A stretch of 63,836 nucleotides of DNA from Pseudoxanthomonas sp. GM95. GTDB taxonomy: Bacteria; Pseudomonadota; Gammaproteobacteria; Xanthomonadales; Xanthomonadaceae. The translations under genes and the position numbers were made by a program. This document shows, one piece after another, positions 9,180 to 21,693 of this stretch (the first letter of the stretch is position 1; each line of letters starts with the position of its first letter). Under the pieces are notes generated by a model. It had not been told where the DNA came from. It was given only the letters and a program-made list of their open reading frames with translations, and made no database searches. The stretch spans positions 1 to 63,836 of the forward strand of contig NZ_FOAX01000006.1 of the NCBI RefSeq assembly GCF_900109775.1. The letters are read 5' to 3'.

Positions 9180-11428
9180 GCGAACGGATGTCGGCAATGC
9201 AGGCGGTAAGGCAGGCCACGGGACAGGGTGAGGCGCACGAGCAGCACGCTGGAACGCGATTGGATCCAATGTTGGAAGCCCTGGTGCACGGGCAGGGCGG
9301 CGATCCGTTCGCCCTGCTGGGTCCGCATGCCACCGCCGACGGTGCGATGCGCGTGCGGGCGATGGCGCAAGGCGCCGAGGCCATGGCGCTGCTCAATGCT
9401 CAGGGGAAAGTCGTCGCATTGATGCGCTGCCTGGATCCTGCTGGCCTGTTCGAGGCCCAACTCGGCGCGGCGATCCCGTATCGCCTGCGCATCGCCTGGC
9501 CCGAATCCATGCAGGAAATCGATGATCCCTACGCCTTCGGCCCGGTGCTGGAGGAAGGCTGGCTGCACGGCATCCTGTCGGGTGATGGCGAGTCGGCGCG
9601 GCTGGCGCTGGGCGCGCATCGCATGACTCACGAAGGCGTGGACGGCGTGCGCTTTGCGGTGTGGGCGCCGAATGCGCAGCGCGTATCGCTGGTCGGCGAT
9701 TTCAACAGCTGGGACGGTCGCCGCAATCCGATGCGCCTGCGCCATGCGGGCGGGGTGTGGGAGTTGTTCATGCCGGGCATGGCGCCGGGCGCGCACTACA
9801 AGTTCGAGATCACCGCCAATGACGGCGAGCGCCAGCCGCACAAGGCCGATCCCGCCGCACGTCAGTGCGAGCTGCCGCCGGCCACCGCTTCTGTGGTGCC
9901 GCAAGCCGAGGAATTCGGTTGGAGCGACGTGGAGTGGATGGCGCAGCGTGCCGCGCGGGCGACCACGCCCGAGGCGATCTCCATCTACGAGGTCCATGCC
10001 GGCTCCTGGCGGCACACCGCGACCGGCCAGCCGATGGACTGGGACCAGCTGGCGGCCGAACTGATTCCCTACGTGCAGTGGCTGGGCTTCACCCATATCG
10101 AGCTGCTGCCGATCACCGAATATCCGTTCGGCGGGTCCTGGGGCTATCAGCCGCTGGGCATGTATGCGCCCACTGCGCGGCACGGCACGCCGGAAGGCTT
10201 CGCCCGTTTCGTCGACGCCTGCCACAACGCGGGGATCGGCGTGATCCTGGATTGGGTCAGTGCGCACTTCCCCAATGACGAGCACGGCCTGCAGCGCTTC
10301 GACGGCACGGCGCTGTACGAGCACGCCGATCCGAAGGAGGGCTTCCACAAGGACTGGAACACGCTCATCTACAACTACGGCCGCCACGAAGTGTCGGCGT
10401 ACCTGGTGGGCAGCGCGCTGGAGTGGATCGAGCGTTATCACATCGACGGCCTGCGCGTGGATGCGGTGGCCTCGATGCTCTATCGCGACTACAGCCGCAG
10501 CGAAGGCGAGTGGGTGCCCAACCAGCACGGTGGGCGCGAGAACCTGGAAGCGGTCGAGTTCATCAAGCGCCTCAACTGCGAAGTGGGCCGCCGCTTCCCG
10601 GGCGTGATGATGATCGCCGAGGAATCCACCGCCTGGGGCGGGGTGACGGCGCTGACCGAACACGGCGGCCTGGGCTTCAGCCACAAGTGGAACATGGGCT
10701 GGATGCACGACACGCTGGAATACATGAAGCGCGATCCGGTGCATCGCAAGCACCACCACAGCGAGATGACCTTCGGCATGGTCTACGCTTTCAGCGAGCG
10801 CTTCGTGCTGCCGCTGTCGCATGACGAAGTGGTGCACGGCAAGGGTTCGCTACTGACCAAGATGCCCGGCGATGCCTGGCAGAAGCTGGCCAACCTGCGT
10901 GCGTACTTCGGCTTCATGTGGGCGCATCCGGGTCGCAAGTTGCTGTTCATGGGCGGCGAGTTCGGCCAGTGGAGCGAATGGGACCACGATGCCCAGCTGG
11001 AATGGCCGCTGATGCAGCAGCACGAGCACCACGGCCTGGCCCAGCTGGTCGGTGACCTCAATGCGCGCCTGAAGGAACAGCCGGCGCTGTATCGCAACGA
11101 CCACACCAGCGATGGCTTCGAGTGGTCAGTCGGCGATGACCACGCCAACAGCGTGTTTGCCTTCATCCGCCACGATCGCGATACCGGTGCCGCGCCGGTG
11201 CTGGCGGTGAGCAATTTCACCCCGATGCCGCGCTACGGCTATCGCGTCGGTGTGCCCAGCGCCGGCCAGTGGCGCGAGATCCTCAATACCGACAGCGGCC
11301 ATTACGGCGGCTCCAACGTGGGTAACGCCGGCGCGGTGAAGACCCAGGCCGTGCCGATGCACGGCCACGCGCAGTCGCTGGCATTGACCCTGCCGCCGCT
11401 GTCGACGCTCTGGTTGAAGGCGGACTGA
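9176..11428 (+). CDS. glgB: 1,4-alpha-glucan branching enzyme GlgB
   Basis: A 750-residue GH13 enzyme that creates alpha-1,6 branches in glycogen. An N-terminal extension and beta-sandwich (DPFALLGPH) are followed by CBM48 ([23 protein letters not shown]) and the catalytic barrel. The barrel carries the nucleophile in [13 protein letters not shown], the acid Glu in [10 protein letters not shown], and the third acid in [13 protein letters not shown]. The ATG at 9176 overlaps the glgA stop. The stop overlaps the treZ start as TGATG, so translation is probably coupled along the operon. The length is that of the long-N-terminus GlgB type found in proteobacteria. Confidence 0.95.
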   Translation: MSERMSAMQAVRQATGQGEAHEQHAGTRLDPMLEALVHGQGGDPFALLGPHATADGAMRVRAMAQGAEAMALLNAQGKVVALMRCLDPAGLFEAQLGAAIPYRLRIAWPESMQEIDDPYAFGPVLEEGWLHGILSGDGESARLALGAHRMTHEGVDGVRFAVWAPNAQRVSLVGDFNSWDGRRNPMRLRHAGGVWELFMPGMAPGAHYKFEITANDGERQPHKADPAARQCELPPATASVVPQAEEFGWSDVEWMAQRAARATTPEAISIYEVHAGSWRHTATGQPMDWDQLAAELIPYVQWLGFTHIELLPITEYPFGGSWGYQPLGMYAPTARHGTPEGFARFVDACHNAGIGVILDWVSAHFPNDEHGLQRFDGTALYEHADPKEGFHKDWNTLIYNYGRHEVSAYLVGSALEWIERYHIDGLRVDAVASMLYRDYSRSEGEWVPNQHGGRENLEAVEFIKRLNCEVGRRFPGVMMIAEESTAWGGVTALTEHGGLGFSHKWNMGWMHDTLEYMKRDPVHRKHHHSEMTFGMVYAFSERFVLPLSHDEVVHGKGSLLTKMPGDAWQKLANLRAYFGFMWAHPGRKLLFMGGEFGQWSEWDHDAQLEWPLMQQHEHHGLAQLVGDLNARLKEQPALYRNDHTSDGFEWSVGDDHANSVFAFIRHDRDTGAAPVLAVSNFTPMPRYGYRVGVPSAGQWREILNTDSGHYGGSNVGNAGAVKTQAVPMHGHAQSLALTLPPLSTLWLKAD

Positions 11429-13194
11429 TGGCGCCGCCTGCGGCGCAGGCCGGTCGCCCCTGGCTGGGCGCCATGCCGGCCGGAGAGGGGCGCACGCGGT
11501 TCCGTCTGTGGGCGCCAGATGCACGCGAGGTGCTGCTGGAACTGGCCGATGGCGCGCGCCATCGCCTGCAGCGGCACGACGACGGCAGCTTCGACATCAC
11601 CCTGGCGGTGCGTCCCGGCGCGCGCTATCGCTATCGCATCGATGGGCGCGACCCGGTGCCCGATCCGGCCTCGCGCTGGCAGCCCGATGGCGTGCACGGC
11701 CACAGTGTGGTGGTCGATCCGCACGCCTACACCTGGCAACACGCGGCTTGGCAGGGACGGCCGTGGCGCGAGACGGTGCTCTACGAGCTGCACGTCGGCA
11801 CCTGCGGCGGCTACGCCGGGGTGATGGCGCAGCTGCCGCAGCTGGTGGCGCTGGGCATCACCGCGATCGAGCTGATGCCGCTCAACGAATTCCCGGGCCG
11901 GCGCAACTGGGGCTACGACGGCGTGCTGCCGTATGCGGCCGAGTCGGCGTACGGCTCACCCGATGAGCTGAAAGCGCTGATCGACGCCGCGCACGGCCAC
12001 GGGCTGATGGTGTTCCTCGACGCGGTCTACAACCACTTCGGACCGGAAGGCAATTACCTGCATCAGTACGCGGAGACTTTCTTCAACGCCGACGCGCCCA
12101 CCCCGTGGGGACCGGCGATCGACTTCCGCTTGGAAGCGGTGCAGCGCTACTTCATCGACAACGCGCTGATGTGGTTGCACGAGTACCGCTTCGACGGCCT
12201 GCGCCTGGATGCGGTGCACGCGATCGTGCCGAACGATTTCCTGGAGACTTTGCGCCAGGCCATCTACGCGAGCGTGCCGGCCGGGCGCCATGTGCATCTG
12301 GTCCTGGAGAACGAAGCCAACCAGGCCTTCCGCCTGGCTGATGGCTACACCGCGCAGTGGGACGACGACTTCCACAACGCGCTGCATGTGCTGCTGACCG
12401 GCGAGGAAGAGGGCTATTACGCAGGCTTTTCCGACGATCCGACCGCGCATCTGGCGCGGGTGCTGGGCGAAGGCTTTGCTTACCAGGGCCAAGCCGATCA
12501 TCGAGGGCATCGCCGTGGTGAGCCGTCCGGGCACCTGCCGCCGACCAAGTTCGTGGTGTTCGCGCAGAACCATGACCAGATCGGCAATCGTGCCAAGGGC
12601 GATCGGCTTTCCACGCTGATTGCGCCGGAAGCGCTGCGCGCGGCGCTGGCGCTGACCGCGCTGACGCCGATGATCCCGCTGTTCTTCATGGGCGAACCCT
12701 GGGGCGCGCGCGAGCCGTTCCTGTTCTTCACCGACTACGCGCCGCCGCTGGACGAAGCCGTGCGCGAGGGCCGGCGCAAGGAGTTCGCGCACTTCGCCGC
12801 CTTCGCCGATGAAGCGGCGCGCGCCAGCATTCCCGATCCCAACCTGCCGGCCACCTTCGAGGCGTCGAAGTCGGACATCGCCGCATCGCGCCAGGGCGAA
12901 GGCGCGGCATTCGCGCAGTGGTTCGCCGGCCTGATGGCGCTGCGGCAGGCGCGGCTGGTGCCGGCGCTGGACGACGCGCGCATGCTCGGCGCGCAGGTGC
13001 TGGCACCGGGCGCGATCGTCGCGCGCTGGGCGCTGGGGACGCGCGAGCTGCAGGTGGAATTCAACTTCGGCAAGGCCGACATTCCCGCACCGCCCGCCGC
13101 TGGCGCGTTGCTGCACGCGGAAAACGCCACGGCCAAGGACAGCCGGCTTGGCCCCAACGCGCTGCGCGTCTGGCTGCGGGACGCGCTGGCATGA
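11428..13194 (+). CDS. treZ: Malto-oligosyltrehalose trehalohydrolase TreZ
   Basis: A 588-residue GH13 enzyme that hydrolyses the bond next to the terminal trehalosyl unit of maltooligosyl-trehalose, releasing trehalose. It has an N-terminal CBM48-like module (FRLWAPDAREVLLEL), VLYELHVGTCGGYAG, WGYDGVLPYAAESAYGSP, the catalytic Asp in FDGLRLDAVHAI, the Glu in HLVLENEANQ, and FAQNHDQIGNR. It partners with TreY, encoded two genes downstream. The start shares its A with the glgB TGA. Confidence 0.93.
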   Translation: MAPPAAQAGRPWLGAMPAGEGRTRFRLWAPDAREVLLELADGARHRLQRHDDGSFDITLAVRPGARYRYRIDGRDPVPDPASRWQPDGVHGHSVVVDPHAYTWQHAAWQGRPWRETVLYELHVGTCGGYAGVMAQLPQLVALGITAIELMPLNEFPGRRNWGYDGVLPYAAESAYGSPDELKALIDAAHGHGLMVFLDAVYNHFGPEGNYLHQYAETFFNADAPTPWGPAIDFRLEAVQRYFIDNALMWLHEYRFDGLRLDAVHAIVPNDFLETLRQAIYASVPAGRHVHLVLENEANQAFRLADGYTAQWDDDFHNALHVLLTGEEEGYYAGFSDDPTAHLARVLGEGFAYQGQADHRGHRRGEPSGHLPPTKFVVFAQNHDQIGNRAKGDRLSTLIAPEALRAALALTALTPMIPLFFMGEPWGAREPFLFFTDYAPPLDEAVREGRRKEFAHFAAFADEAARASIPDPNLPATFEASKSDIAASRQGEGAAFAQWFAGLMALRQARLVPALDDARMLGAQVLAPGAIVARWALGTRELQVEFNFGKADIPAPPAAGALLHAENATAKDSRLGPNALRVWLRDALA

Positions 13195-15113
13195 GTCCGC
13201 CCGCGCTCAACGCACTGGCCGACAGCGCCGGCCTGCTGGTGGACTGGATCGACGTGGCCAGCAAGCCGCGCACCGTGGCGCCGCCGACCTTGCGCGCCGC
13301 GCTGCAGGCGATGGGCCTGGCATGCGCCACCGAGGCACAGTGCCGCGACAGCCAGCGCGCACTGGCGTCCTCGCAACAGGTGCCGGCGCTGTTCACCGCG
13401 GTGATCGATGCGTCGATCGCAGTGAATGGATCGCCGGGCGTGCGCTATCAATTGATCGACGAAGCAGATCGCGTACAGGAGGGCCGCTTCCATGCGAACG
13501 GCCACGCCGCTGCCGTGGCCACGCCGGGCTATTACCAGCTCCACGTCGGCGACACTGCGCCGCTGCAGCTCGCGGTGGCGCCGTCGCGCTGCTGGTCGGT
13601 GGCCGATGCCTGCAACACCATCCATCCGCGTGCTTGGGGCGTGGGCCTGCAGGTGTATTCGGCGCCGAGCGCATTGGATGCTTCCATTGGCGATGCCGAT
13701 GGCGCGCTGGACTGGGCACGGCGCATCGCCGCGGCCGGCGGTGATGCGCTGGCGCTGAGTCCGGTGCATGCGGCCCGTCCGGTCGGGCGCTACTACAGCC
13801 CGTATTCGCCTAGCGACCGGCGCTATTTCGATCCGCTGCATGCCGCACCCGTGCAGGTCTTGGGCGAAGCCGCCGCGCGCGCCGCGCTGCACGCCTGCGG
13901 CCTGGCCCCGCGCTTTGCCGAACTGCACGCAGCAAAGCTGGTCGACTGGCAGGGCGGCGCGCAGGCCAAGGGCGTTTGGCTGCGCCAGCTGCATGTGGCG
14001 TTCGATGATGCGACGCGCCGGCGCGACTTCGACGCGTTCGTGCGCGAAGGCGGCGATGCGTTGGCTGCGTATGCGGCCTTCGCCGCGCGCGATGCGGGCG
14101 ACGGCGATGTGGCATTCCAGCTGTTCGCCCAGTGGCTGGCGGCGCGCAGCTGGTCGGGCGTGCAGCAGGCTGCGCGCGATGCCGGCATGCGGATTGGGTT
14201 GATCAGCGACCTGGCAGTGGGCTTCGATCCGCACGGCGCCGAAGCCGCGGCCTGGCCCGACGCGGTACTGCCCGGCCTGGTGCTGGGCGCGCCACCAGAT
14301 GCGTTCAATGCCGACGGTCAGGCCTGGGGTATCGGCACGTATTCGCCGACTGCGCTCAAGGCCACGGGCTTTGCGCCTTTCATTTCGCTGCTGCGCGCGG
14401 TGATGCACGGCCGTGGCGGCGTGCGGATCGACCACATCCTCGGCCTGCTGCGGCTGTGGGTGCTGCCCGAAGGCGGCAGCGCGGGCGATGGCGTGTACCT
14501 GCGCTATCCGTTCGAGGACATGCTGCGGCTGCTGGCGCTGGAATCGTGGCGCAACCGCTGCATCGTGATCGGCGAAGACCTGGGCGTGGTGCCCGATGGC
14601 CTGCGCGACACGCTGGCCCAGCGCGGCGTGCTGGGGATCGACGTGCTGATGTTCACCCGCGACAAGGCCGGTGCGTTCCTGCCGCCGGCGCAGTGGCGCG
14701 ACTCGGCGGTGGCCACCACGACCACGCATGACCTGCCGACCCTGGCTGGCTGGCGGATCGGCCGCGACCTGGACTGGCGGGCGAAGCTCGGCACCGGCGG
14801 CCAGGTCGATCGCGCGGCCGAAGGTGCGCAGCGCGAAGACGAGGTCGCGCGGCTGGCCGAGGCAGTGCAGGCCGAGCAGCTTGATGACGGCGACGCGTTC
14901 GCCAGCTGGCTGGCGTTTGCCGCGCGCAGCCCGTCGCCGCTGGCGCTGCTGCCGGCCGAGGACGCGCTGGCGCTGGAAGAACAGCCCAATCTGCCGGGCG
15001 TGGTCGACGGCCATCCCAACTGGTGCCGGCGCCTGCCCGCGCCCGCGCCGCCGCAGCTGGACGACACGCTGCACGCGTTCGCCGCGGCCCGCGTCCGCGA
15101 GGCCAACGCATGA
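13191..15113 (+). CDS. malQ: 4-alpha-glucanotransferase MalQ (amylomaltase)
   Basis: A 640-residue GH77 disproportionating enzyme. A long N-terminal domain typical of bacterial MalQ precedes the barrel (SPYSPSDRRYFDPL, with DWARRIAAAGGDALALSPVHA). The nucleophile lies in GGVRIDHILGLLRLWVLPEG, the acid Glu in VIGEDLGVVPDGLRDTL, and the third acid in TTTHDLPTLAGWRIG. It shuffles glucan segments, supplying chains long enough for TreY or recovering short ones after GlgX. Both ends overlap their neighbours (ATGA with treZ and with treY). Confidence 0.93.
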   Translation: MSPPALNALADSAGLLVDWIDVASKPRTVAPPTLRAALQAMGLACATEAQCRDSQRALASSQQVPALFTAVIDASIAVNGSPGVRYQLIDEADRVQEGRFHANGHAAAVATPGYYQLHVGDTAPLQLAVAPSRCWSVADACNTIHPRAWGVGLQVYSAPSALDASIGDADGALDWARRIAAAGGDALALSPVHAARPVGRYYSPYSPSDRRYFDPLHAAPVQVLGEAAARAALHACGLAPRFAELHAAKLVDWQGGAQAKGVWLRQLHVAFDDATRRRDFDAFVREGGDALAAYAAFAARDAGDGDVAFQLFAQWLAARSWSGVQQAARDAGMRIGLISDLAVGFDPHGAEAAAWPDAVLPGLVLGAPPDAFNADGQAWGIGTYSPTALKATGFAPFISLLRAVMHGRGGVRIDHILGLLRLWVLPEGGSAGDGVYLRYPFEDMLRLLALESWRNRCIVIGEDLGVVPDGLRDTLAQRGVLGIDVLMFTRDKAGAFLPPAQWRDSAVATTTTHDLPTLAGWRIGRDLDWRAKLGTGGQVDRAAEGAQREDEVARLAEAVQAEQLDDGDAFASWLAFAARSPSPLALLPAEDALALEEQPNLPGVVDGHPNWCRRLPAPAPPQLDDTLHAFAAARVREANA

Positions 15114-17719
15114 CCGAGCTGCGCGCCACCGCCCGACTCCAACTCCATGCCGGCTTCACCCTGCGCGATGCCGCCGCGCAGGTGCCGTACTACGCGCAGC
15201 TGGGCGTGAGCCATCTCTACCTGTCGCCGATCGGCACCGCGGTGCCGGGCTCGACGCACGGCTATGACGTCACCGATCCGGGCACGGTCAACCCCGAGCT
15301 CGGTGGCGAAGCGGCCATGCGCGAACTGCATGCCGCCGTGCAGGCGCACGAGATGGGGCTGCTGCTGGACATCGTGCCCAACCACATGGCCGCGCATGGC
15401 CACAACGCGTGGTGGTGGGACGTGCTCAAGCATGGCCGTCGCAGCAAGCACGCGGACTGGTTCGACATCGATTGGCGCAGCCCCGGCCACGACGGCAAGC
15501 TGTGGCTGCCGGTGCTGGATCGCCCGTATGCGCAGGCGCTGGCCGAAGGCGCGTTGAAGCTCGGCGTCAGCGCCACCGGCGAGCTGCAGCTGGAGCATCA
15601 CGACACCTGTTTCCCGGTACGGCTCGATGGCGCCTCGGTGCCCGAAGACCTGCAGCTGCGCCGCGACTGGGCCCATCGCATCAGCCAGGGCACCGCCCGC
15701 GGCGAGGACACGCTGCATCGGCTGCTGGAACGCCAGTCCTATCGCTTGGCGTGGTGGCGGGTCGGCAACGACATGGTCAACTACCGACGCTTCTTCGACA
15801 TCACCTCGCTGGCGGCGATTCGCGTGGAGCGGCCGGAGGTGTTCAACGCCGTGCACGCGCTGCCGCTGCGGCTGATCGCCGAAGGCGTGCTCGATGGCCT
15901 GCGGCTGGATCACGTCGACGGCCTGGCCGATCCGCGCGGCTACCTGCGCCGGCTGCGCGCCCAGGTGGACAAGGCCGGGCGCAAGCGCGGCCTGCGCCCG
16001 GGCAAGGTCGTGTTGCTGGTGGAGAAAATCCTCGCGCCCGGCGAGCGCCTGCCGCGCGACTGGCCGGTTCAGGGCACGACCGGCTACGACTTCATGGACC
16101 AGGTGTCCGGCGTGCTGCACGACGCGGCCGGCGAAGCGCCGCTGCGCGCGCTGTGGCAGCAGCACAGCGGCCGCAGCGGTGATTTCGCGCAGGAGGAATT
16201 CCAGGCCCGCGCCGAGATCCTCGACGGGCCGCTGCAGGCCGAGTTCGTCCGCGCGCTGCAGGCCGCCACCGCGGCGGCGCATCTGGATCCAGCCTGCCGC
16301 GAATTCAGCCCGCAGATGCTGGGCGCGGCGCTGGCGGCGGTGATGCGGCGTTTCCCGGTGTATCGCACCTATGCTGGCAACGATGGACTGGATGCGGCCG
16401 ATGGCGCGCTGTTTGCCGCCGCCGCGCAGGCCGCGCGCGAAGACGCCAACCCGCGCGTGCAGGCCGCCATCGATGCGCTGCTGCGCTGGATGCACGACGA
16501 CCCGGCCACGCCAACCGTACAGCGCAGCCTGCGCCGCATCCTGCGCCGGCGCATGGAACAGCTCTCCGCGCCGCTGAATGCCAAGTCGGTGGAAGACACC
16601 GGCTTCTATCGTCACGGCGTGCTGCTGTCGCGCAACGAGGTCGGCTCGCATCCGCTGCACCTTGCACTCGACGCGCACGACTTCCACCAGGCCTGCCAGG
16701 CGCGCGCGGCGGGGCATCAGCGCGCCATGCTGGCCACCGCCACCCACGACCACAAGCGCGGCGAAGACGTGCGTATGCGCCTGGCCGTGCTGAGCGAACG
16801 GCCAGCGTGGTGGGCGCAGCAGGTGGCGGCGTTCAACACGCTGGCCGGCAAGACGATCGGCGATCGCGCCTGCGCGCCCGGCGATGCCTTGATGCTGTGG
16901 CAGATGCTGGTCGGCGCCTGGCCGCTGACGCTGATGGCGGACGATGCCGAAGGCCTGAAGGCTTACGCCGAGCGCATGGCCGGCTGGCAGACCAAGGCGC
17001 TGCGCGAGGCCAAACTGCGCAGCACCTGGACCGAGCCGAACGCCGCCTACGAAGCCGCCGCGCGCGCGCTGCTGGATGTCGCCCTGATCGAAGACGCCGG
17101 CCGTGCGCTGCGCGAGGCGCTGCACGCTGCGGCGCAAGCGGTCAGCGCAGCCGGCGCGATCAACAGCCTGGCCCAGGTCACCTTGCGTCTGACCACGCCG
17201 GGCGTGCCCGATCTCTACCAGGGCACCGAAGGTTGGGATCTGTCGCTGGTCGATCCGGACAACCGCAGGCCGGTGGATTTCGCCCTGCGCCAGCAATGGC
17301 TCGACGATCCTTCCGCCTGGCCTGAGCTGATGGACGTGTGGCGCACTGGCCGGCCCAAGGCGCGGCTCACCACCCAGCTGCTGCAGCTGCGCGCCGCGCT
17401 GCCGGAACTGTTCGCGCGCGGCGACTATCGCCCGCTGCAGGCCGACGGCGAACGGGCGGCGCAGGTGCTGGCCTTCCGTCGCCAGCACGAGGGCCACACG
17501 CTGGTGGTCGCCACCGTCCGACACGTCGCGCAAGACGGCCTCGACATCGCCGTCCCCCTGCTGCCGGCAGGCTACTGGCAGGACGGCACGCTCGCGCTGC
17601 CCGATGGCGCCTATCGCCACCTGCCCGACGGGCGTGTGCTGCAGGTCCAAGGCGGGCAGATCGCGCTGGCCGAGCTGTTCCTCCATTCGCCCGTGGCCGT
17701 CCTGGCCACCCTGCCTTAG
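15110..17719 (+). CDS. treY: Malto-oligosyltrehalose synthase TreY
   Basis: An 869-residue GH13 intramolecular transglucosylase that converts the reducing end of a maltodextrin into an alpha,alpha-1,1 trehalosyl end. It opens TARLQLHAGFTLRDAA and GVSHLYLSPIGTAVPGSTHGYDVTDP, and has LLLDIVPNHMAAH, the catalytic DGLRLDHVDGLADPRGYL, the Glu in VVLLVEKILAPGE, and ATATHDHKRGEDVR. Its length is normal for TreY. With TreZ it forms the TreYZ trehalose pathway. It overlaps malQ by ATGA and is followed after 23 bases by the small DUF2934 gene. Confidence 0.94.
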   Translation: MTELRATARLQLHAGFTLRDAAAQVPYYAQLGVSHLYLSPIGTAVPGSTHGYDVTDPGTVNPELGGEAAMRELHAAVQAHEMGLLLDIVPNHMAAHGHNAWWWDVLKHGRRSKHADWFDIDWRSPGHDGKLWLPVLDRPYAQALAEGALKLGVSATGELQLEHHDTCFPVRLDGASVPEDLQLRRDWAHRISQGTARGEDTLHRLLERQSYRLAWWRVGNDMVNYRRFFDITSLAAIRVERPEVFNAVHALPLRLIAEGVLDGLRLDHVDGLADPRGYLRRLRAQVDKAGRKRGLRPGKVVLLVEKILAPGERLPRDWPVQGTTGYDFMDQVSGVLHDAAGEAPLRALWQQHSGRSGDFAQEEFQARAEILDGPLQAEFVRALQAATAAAHLDPACREFSPQMLGAALAAVMRRFPVYRTYAGNDGLDAADGALFAAAAQAAREDANPRVQAAIDALLRWMHDDPATPTVQRSLRRILRRRMEQLSAPLNAKSVEDTGFYRHGVLLSRNEVGSHPLHLALDAHDFHQACQARAAGHQRAMLATATHDHKRGEDVRMRLAVLSERPAWWAQQVAAFNTLAGKTIGDRACAPGDALMLWQMLVGAWPLTLMADDAEGLKAYAERMAGWQTKALREAKLRSTWTEPNAAYEAAARALLDVALIEDAGRALREALHAAAQAVSAAGAINSLAQVTLRLTTPGVPDLYQGTEGWDLSLVDPDNRRPVDFALRQQWLDDPSAWPELMDVWRTGRPKARLTTQLLQLRAALPELFARGDYRPLQADGERAAQVLAFRRQHEGHTLVVATVRHVAQDGLDIAVPLLPAGYWQDGTLALPDGAYRHLPDGRVLQVQGGQIALAELFLHSPVAVLATLP

Positions 17720-17742
17720 CTCATCACGACCCAGATCCCGCC

Positions 17743-17936
17743 ATGGACGCCACCGCCCGCAAGCAGCGCATCGAACAACTGGCCCATGAAATCTGGGAAG
17801 CCGAAGGCCGGCCCGATGGCCAGTCGGCCCGGCACTGGGCCATGGCCGAGCGCCTGACCGATGCCGAGATCCGCGCGGCCGAGCAGGCCGGCACCACCGT
17901 CAAACCACTACGTCCCCAACAGGAGCCAGACCCCTC

Positions 17937-17940
<4 letters not shown>
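17743..17940 (+). CDS. DUF2934 small protein
   Basis: A 65-residue charged protein: RKQRIEQLAHEIWEAEGRPDG then SARHWAMAERL is the DUF2934 helical motif. These proteins are small and presumably cytosolic, with no assigned reaction. In this and other bacteria the motif recurs beside trehalose/glycogen and desiccation genes (from memory, not searched). It lies between treY (23-base gap) and glgX, whose GTG start overlaps its TGA, so it belongs to the operon. A stress or assembly role is only a guess. Confidence 0.8.
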
Positions 17941-20126
<2,186 letters not shown>

Positions 20127-20136
20127 CGGTCTGGCG

Positions 20137-21690
20137 ATGTCGCAAGCGGTGCGCCATCTGGTCGTCGTGCTCGGCGACCAGCTCGACCTGGCGTCTTCGG
20201 CGTTCGAAGGCTTTGATCCCCGGCGAGATGCGGTGTGGATGGCCGAAGTGCCGCACGAAGCGACCCAGGTGTGGAGCACGCAGCCGCGCATCGCGGTGTT
20301 CCTGGCGGCGATGCGCCACTTCCGCGATGCGCTGCGTGCCCGCGGCTGGCGCGTGGAATACCGCGCGCTGGGCACGCACGACCACGCCACCCTGGAAGCC
20401 GCACTCGCCCACGACCTGGCGCAGCTGGAGCCAGCCAAGGCGATCGCGGTGAAACCGGGCGAGTGGCGCCTGGCGCAGTCGCTGCCGCAGGTGGCGGCCG
20501 ATGCCGGCGTGATGTGGGCCGAGCGACCGGACCTGCATTTCTTCTGTGATCCGGCTGATTTCGCCGATTGGGCGCGCGGTCGGCCCGAGCTGCGCATGGA
20601 GCATTTCTACCGCTGGATCCGGCGCCGCGAAGGCGTGTTGATGGACGGCGCCGAGCCAGTCGGCGCGCGCTGGAATTTCGATGCCGACAACCGCAAGGCC
20701 TTCGGCAAAACCGGCCCGCAAGGCTTGCCGCTGCCGCCGGCGTTTCCGCCCGATGCGGTGACGGTCGAGGTGATTGCGCTGGTGCAGGCGCGCTTCGGTG
20801 AACATCCCGGCGACCTGTCGCGCTTCGACTGGCCGCTGACGCGCGAACAGGCGTTGCTGGCCCTGGACGATTTCATCGCGCTGCGGCTGCCGGGCTTCGG
20901 TCGCCACCAGGATGCGATGTGGGCCGGCCAGCCGTGGCTGTTCCACTCGCTGCTGTCGGCGGCGATGAACCTCAAGCTGCTCTCGCCGCGCACCGTCGTC
21001 GCTGCAGCGGTGCAGGCCTGGCGTGATGGGCATGCGCCGCTGGCGTCGGTCGAAGGTTTCGTGCGCCAGGTGATCGGCTGGCGCGAATACGTGCGCGGCG
21101 TGTACTGGCTGCGCATGCCGGGCTTCGCCCAAGACAACGCGCTGGATGCGCAGCAGCCGTTGCCGGCCTTCTACTGGGACGCGCGCACGCACATGGCGTG
21201 CCTGCGCGAGTCGCTGCAGCAGACCCTGCAGCTGGGCTACGCGCACCACATCCAGCGGCTGATGGTGACCGGCCTGTTCGCGATGCTGCTGGGCGTGGCG
21301 CCGGCGCAGATCCACGCCTGGTACCTGGCCGTGTATGTCGATGCGGTGGAGTGGGTCGAGCTGCCCAACGTGCTGGGCATGAGCCAGTACGCCGACGGTG
21401 GGCGGATGGTGTCCAAACCGTACGTGGCCTCGGGCCGCTACATCCAGCGCATGTCCAATTACTGCGACGGCTGCCGCTACGACCCGGGCGAGGCGCTGGG
21501 CGAACGCGCCTGCCCATTCACCACGCTGTACTGGGATTTCCTGATGCGCCACCAGCGGCGCTTTGCCGACCATCCCCGCGCGGGCGCGCAATGGCGCAGC
21601 CTGGAACGATGGGATGCCGATGCGCGCGTGCAGATCGCCGCCCGCGCGGAGCAGATCAGGCGTCTGCTGGCGAACCAGGCCGCCAGCTAG
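20137..21690 (+). CDS. phrB: FeS bacterial cryptochrome/photolyase (PhrB-type)
   Basis: A 517-residue flavoprotein of the iron-sulfur bacterial cryptochrome/photolyase group. The opening HLVVVLGDQLDL is the family signature. Cys355, Cys443, Cys446 and Cys459 have the same spacing (88, 3, 13) as the four [4Fe-4S] ligands of Agrobacterium PhrB, a (6-4) photolyase. The FAD-binding region includes GWREYVRGVYW and NVLGMSQYADGG. It probably repairs (6-4) photoproducts in blue light. The gene follows glgX by 10 bases, so a DNA-repair enzyme is the last member of a glycogen/trehalose operon. Confidence 0.9.
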   Translation: MSQAVRHLVVVLGDQLDLASSAFEGFDPRRDAVWMAEVPHEATQVWSTQPRIAVFLAAMRHFRDALRARGWRVEYRALGTHDHATLEAALAHDLAQLEPAKAIAVKPGEWRLAQSLPQVAADAGVMWAERPDLHFFCDPADFADWARGRPELRMEHFYRWIRRREGVLMDGAEPVGARWNFDADNRKAFGKTGPQGLPLPPAFPPDAVTVEVIALVQARFGEHPGDLSRFDWPLTREQALLALDDFIALRLPGFGRHQDAMWAGQPWLFHSLLSAAMNLKLLSPRTVVAAAVQAWRDGHAPLASVEGFVRQVIGWREYVRGVYWLRMPGFAQDNALDAQQPLPAFYWDARTHMACLRESLQQTLQLGYAHHIQRLMVTGLFAMLLGVAPAQIHAWYLAVYVDAVEWVELPNVLGMSQYADGGRMVSKPYVASGRYIQRMSNYCDGCRYDPGEALGERACPFTTLYWDFLMRHQRRFADHPRAGAQWRSLERWDADARVQIAARAEQIRRLLANQAAS

Positions 21691-21693
21691 ATC